Part shown: piece after piece, positions 63,130-64,000 of the stretch
How positions within the stretch are numbered: the stretch's first letter is position 1
Layout: the number at the start of each line of letters is the position of its first letter
From: Seriola aureovittata
Lineage: Eukaryota; Chordata; Actinopteri; Carangiformes; Carangidae
DNA: 64,000 nt
Assembly (NCBI RefSeq): GCF_021018895.1
Contig: NC_079373.1
Span: 9,148,501-9,212,500, forward strand
Direction of reading: 5' to 3'
Translations under genes and position numbers: made by a program
The notes under the pieces: model-generated
Told to the model about the DNA's origin: nothing
The model's database searches: none
What the model saw: the letters and a program-made list of their open reading frames with translations, nothing else

Positions 63130-64000
63130 ACAATATTTTGCTTTAAAAGAATCAATGCTGGATGCTGGAATCTGCACTCTGATCCTGGCCACTCACAGCA
63201 CACTCTGTGTTCACACTTTCAGCATCCTTGCTGCAAGACCCACAACATTGTAAAGAAATTGTCTCAGATGACTAAAGAACTATCTTTACTCAACCAAATA
63301 AAATTAAAATAGAAATCTGGATTTAGTTTTGGCAAGGAAGATCAAGTTCAGCTTTATCAGAATAAAATGCCTCAAAATTTTGGTTTCTCTACACAGTGGC
63401 ATTTCTTTTGTTATGGATTTGCTCCTGTACTTCATCCAAGTGCTGTTAAAAGTTAAAACTATCAGTGGAAGAGAATGAAAACTGAAATGTGCAAGGTTTA
63501 AACGTGATTTAGCTTTTAGTCAACGGAATAAATTTTATTTTATTTTGAGAATGTGATCATACGGCGTGTTCTTCACAGGAGACAACCACTCACACCCTAC
63601 TCCTACGCTGTCAGTAATGTTTACTGCATTTCTGAGCAGCTCAGTTTGAACCTGGCAGTGGCCTAACAATGGCTACATTAGATAAAGATGAGGCTGAAGA
63701 TTCTTCACCAGAGCACCCATGGCCTTATCTCAAGTCCATGTTTGAAGTTTTGTGGCTGACACAGTGTTAGTGGTTGTGTTAATGAGAACTCTTACTCTCA
63801 GTACTGACGAGGTTTCGTTTTTATTTTGCCCGCCCTCCGTCTCCGCAGGTTGACAGGATTGGTTCCTTAGTCATATGATGAATGAAACTCTGGCTGTCTG
63901 AATCTGTTTTTGAGACACTGTCATTGGTTCTCAGCAGTTCCAAGGTGGAAATACTTGTTTAATGCTTATTTCGATCATGATATGTCTTGTATTATATAAA
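63130..64000. other. Downstream flank of tasor2
   Basis: About 0.87 kb without a supportable gene. In human the next gene is GDI2 on the opposite strand; no GDI2 exon was recognised here, so if it follows it lies beyond the window. Confidence 0.5.

Noticed and set aside
1..64000. tRNA, rRNA, CRISPR array, operons or prophage
   Set aside because: No cloverleaf, regular spacer array, Shine-Dalgarno-linked gene run or phage module was seen; the window is ordinary vertebrate intron/exon DNA.

Overview
This is vertebrate nuclear DNA, almost certainly from a teleost fish. Coding sequence is split into many short exons with GT..AG introns. The non-coding part is full of repeat families familiar from fish genomes. 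Three adjacent genes (net1, asb13, tasor2) keep the order and orientation they have on human chromosome 10p15. There is no bacterial operon, CRISPR array or phage structure. Species cannot be fixed from the sequence.

Layout. (1) 1-10.3 kb: a plus-strand gene for a MICOS subunit of the Mic19/Mic25 family (CHCHD3/CHCHD6). It ends in a clean twin CX9C domain but carries a 475-codon proline-rich exon that ordinary family members lack, plus a 15-nt candidate microexon. (2) 10.3-24.7 kb: about 14 kb with no gene I can support, holding microsatellites, fold-back elements and other dispersed repeats. (3) 24.9-32.4 kb: net1, a RhoA-type guanine nucleotide exchange factor. Twelve coding exons join in phase to a predicted 577 residues, with DH and PH domains and a C-terminal PDZ ligand. 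(4) 35.3-40.6 kb: asb13 on the minus strand, six coding exons, predicted 289 residues, six ankyrin repeats and a SOCS box. Its inferred 3' UTR contains a (CAG)15 tract. It lies tail-to-tail with net1. (5) 40.6-44.5 kb: the intergenic region shared by asb13 and tasor2, which diverge from each other. (6) 44.5-63.1 kb: tasor2, 22 coding exons that all join in phase to a predicted 2946 residues, including exons of 2184 and 3591 bp. (7) 63.1-64 kb: downstream flank.

The genes act in unrelated processes: mitochondrial cristae (chchd), Rho signalling (net1), ubiquitin ligase targeting (asb13) and HUSH-type chromatin silencing (tasor2). Their proximity is conserved synteny, not a functional cluster. 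All gene models were joined by hand from reading frame, splice sites and remembered family sequence; every internal exon phase was checked for agreement with its neighbours. Transcript ends are estimates from polyadenylation signals. I found no convincing undescribed system. The best candidates for a second look are the proline-rich MICOS expansion, the two microexons, and a Cys-to-Ser change in the asb13 BC box.
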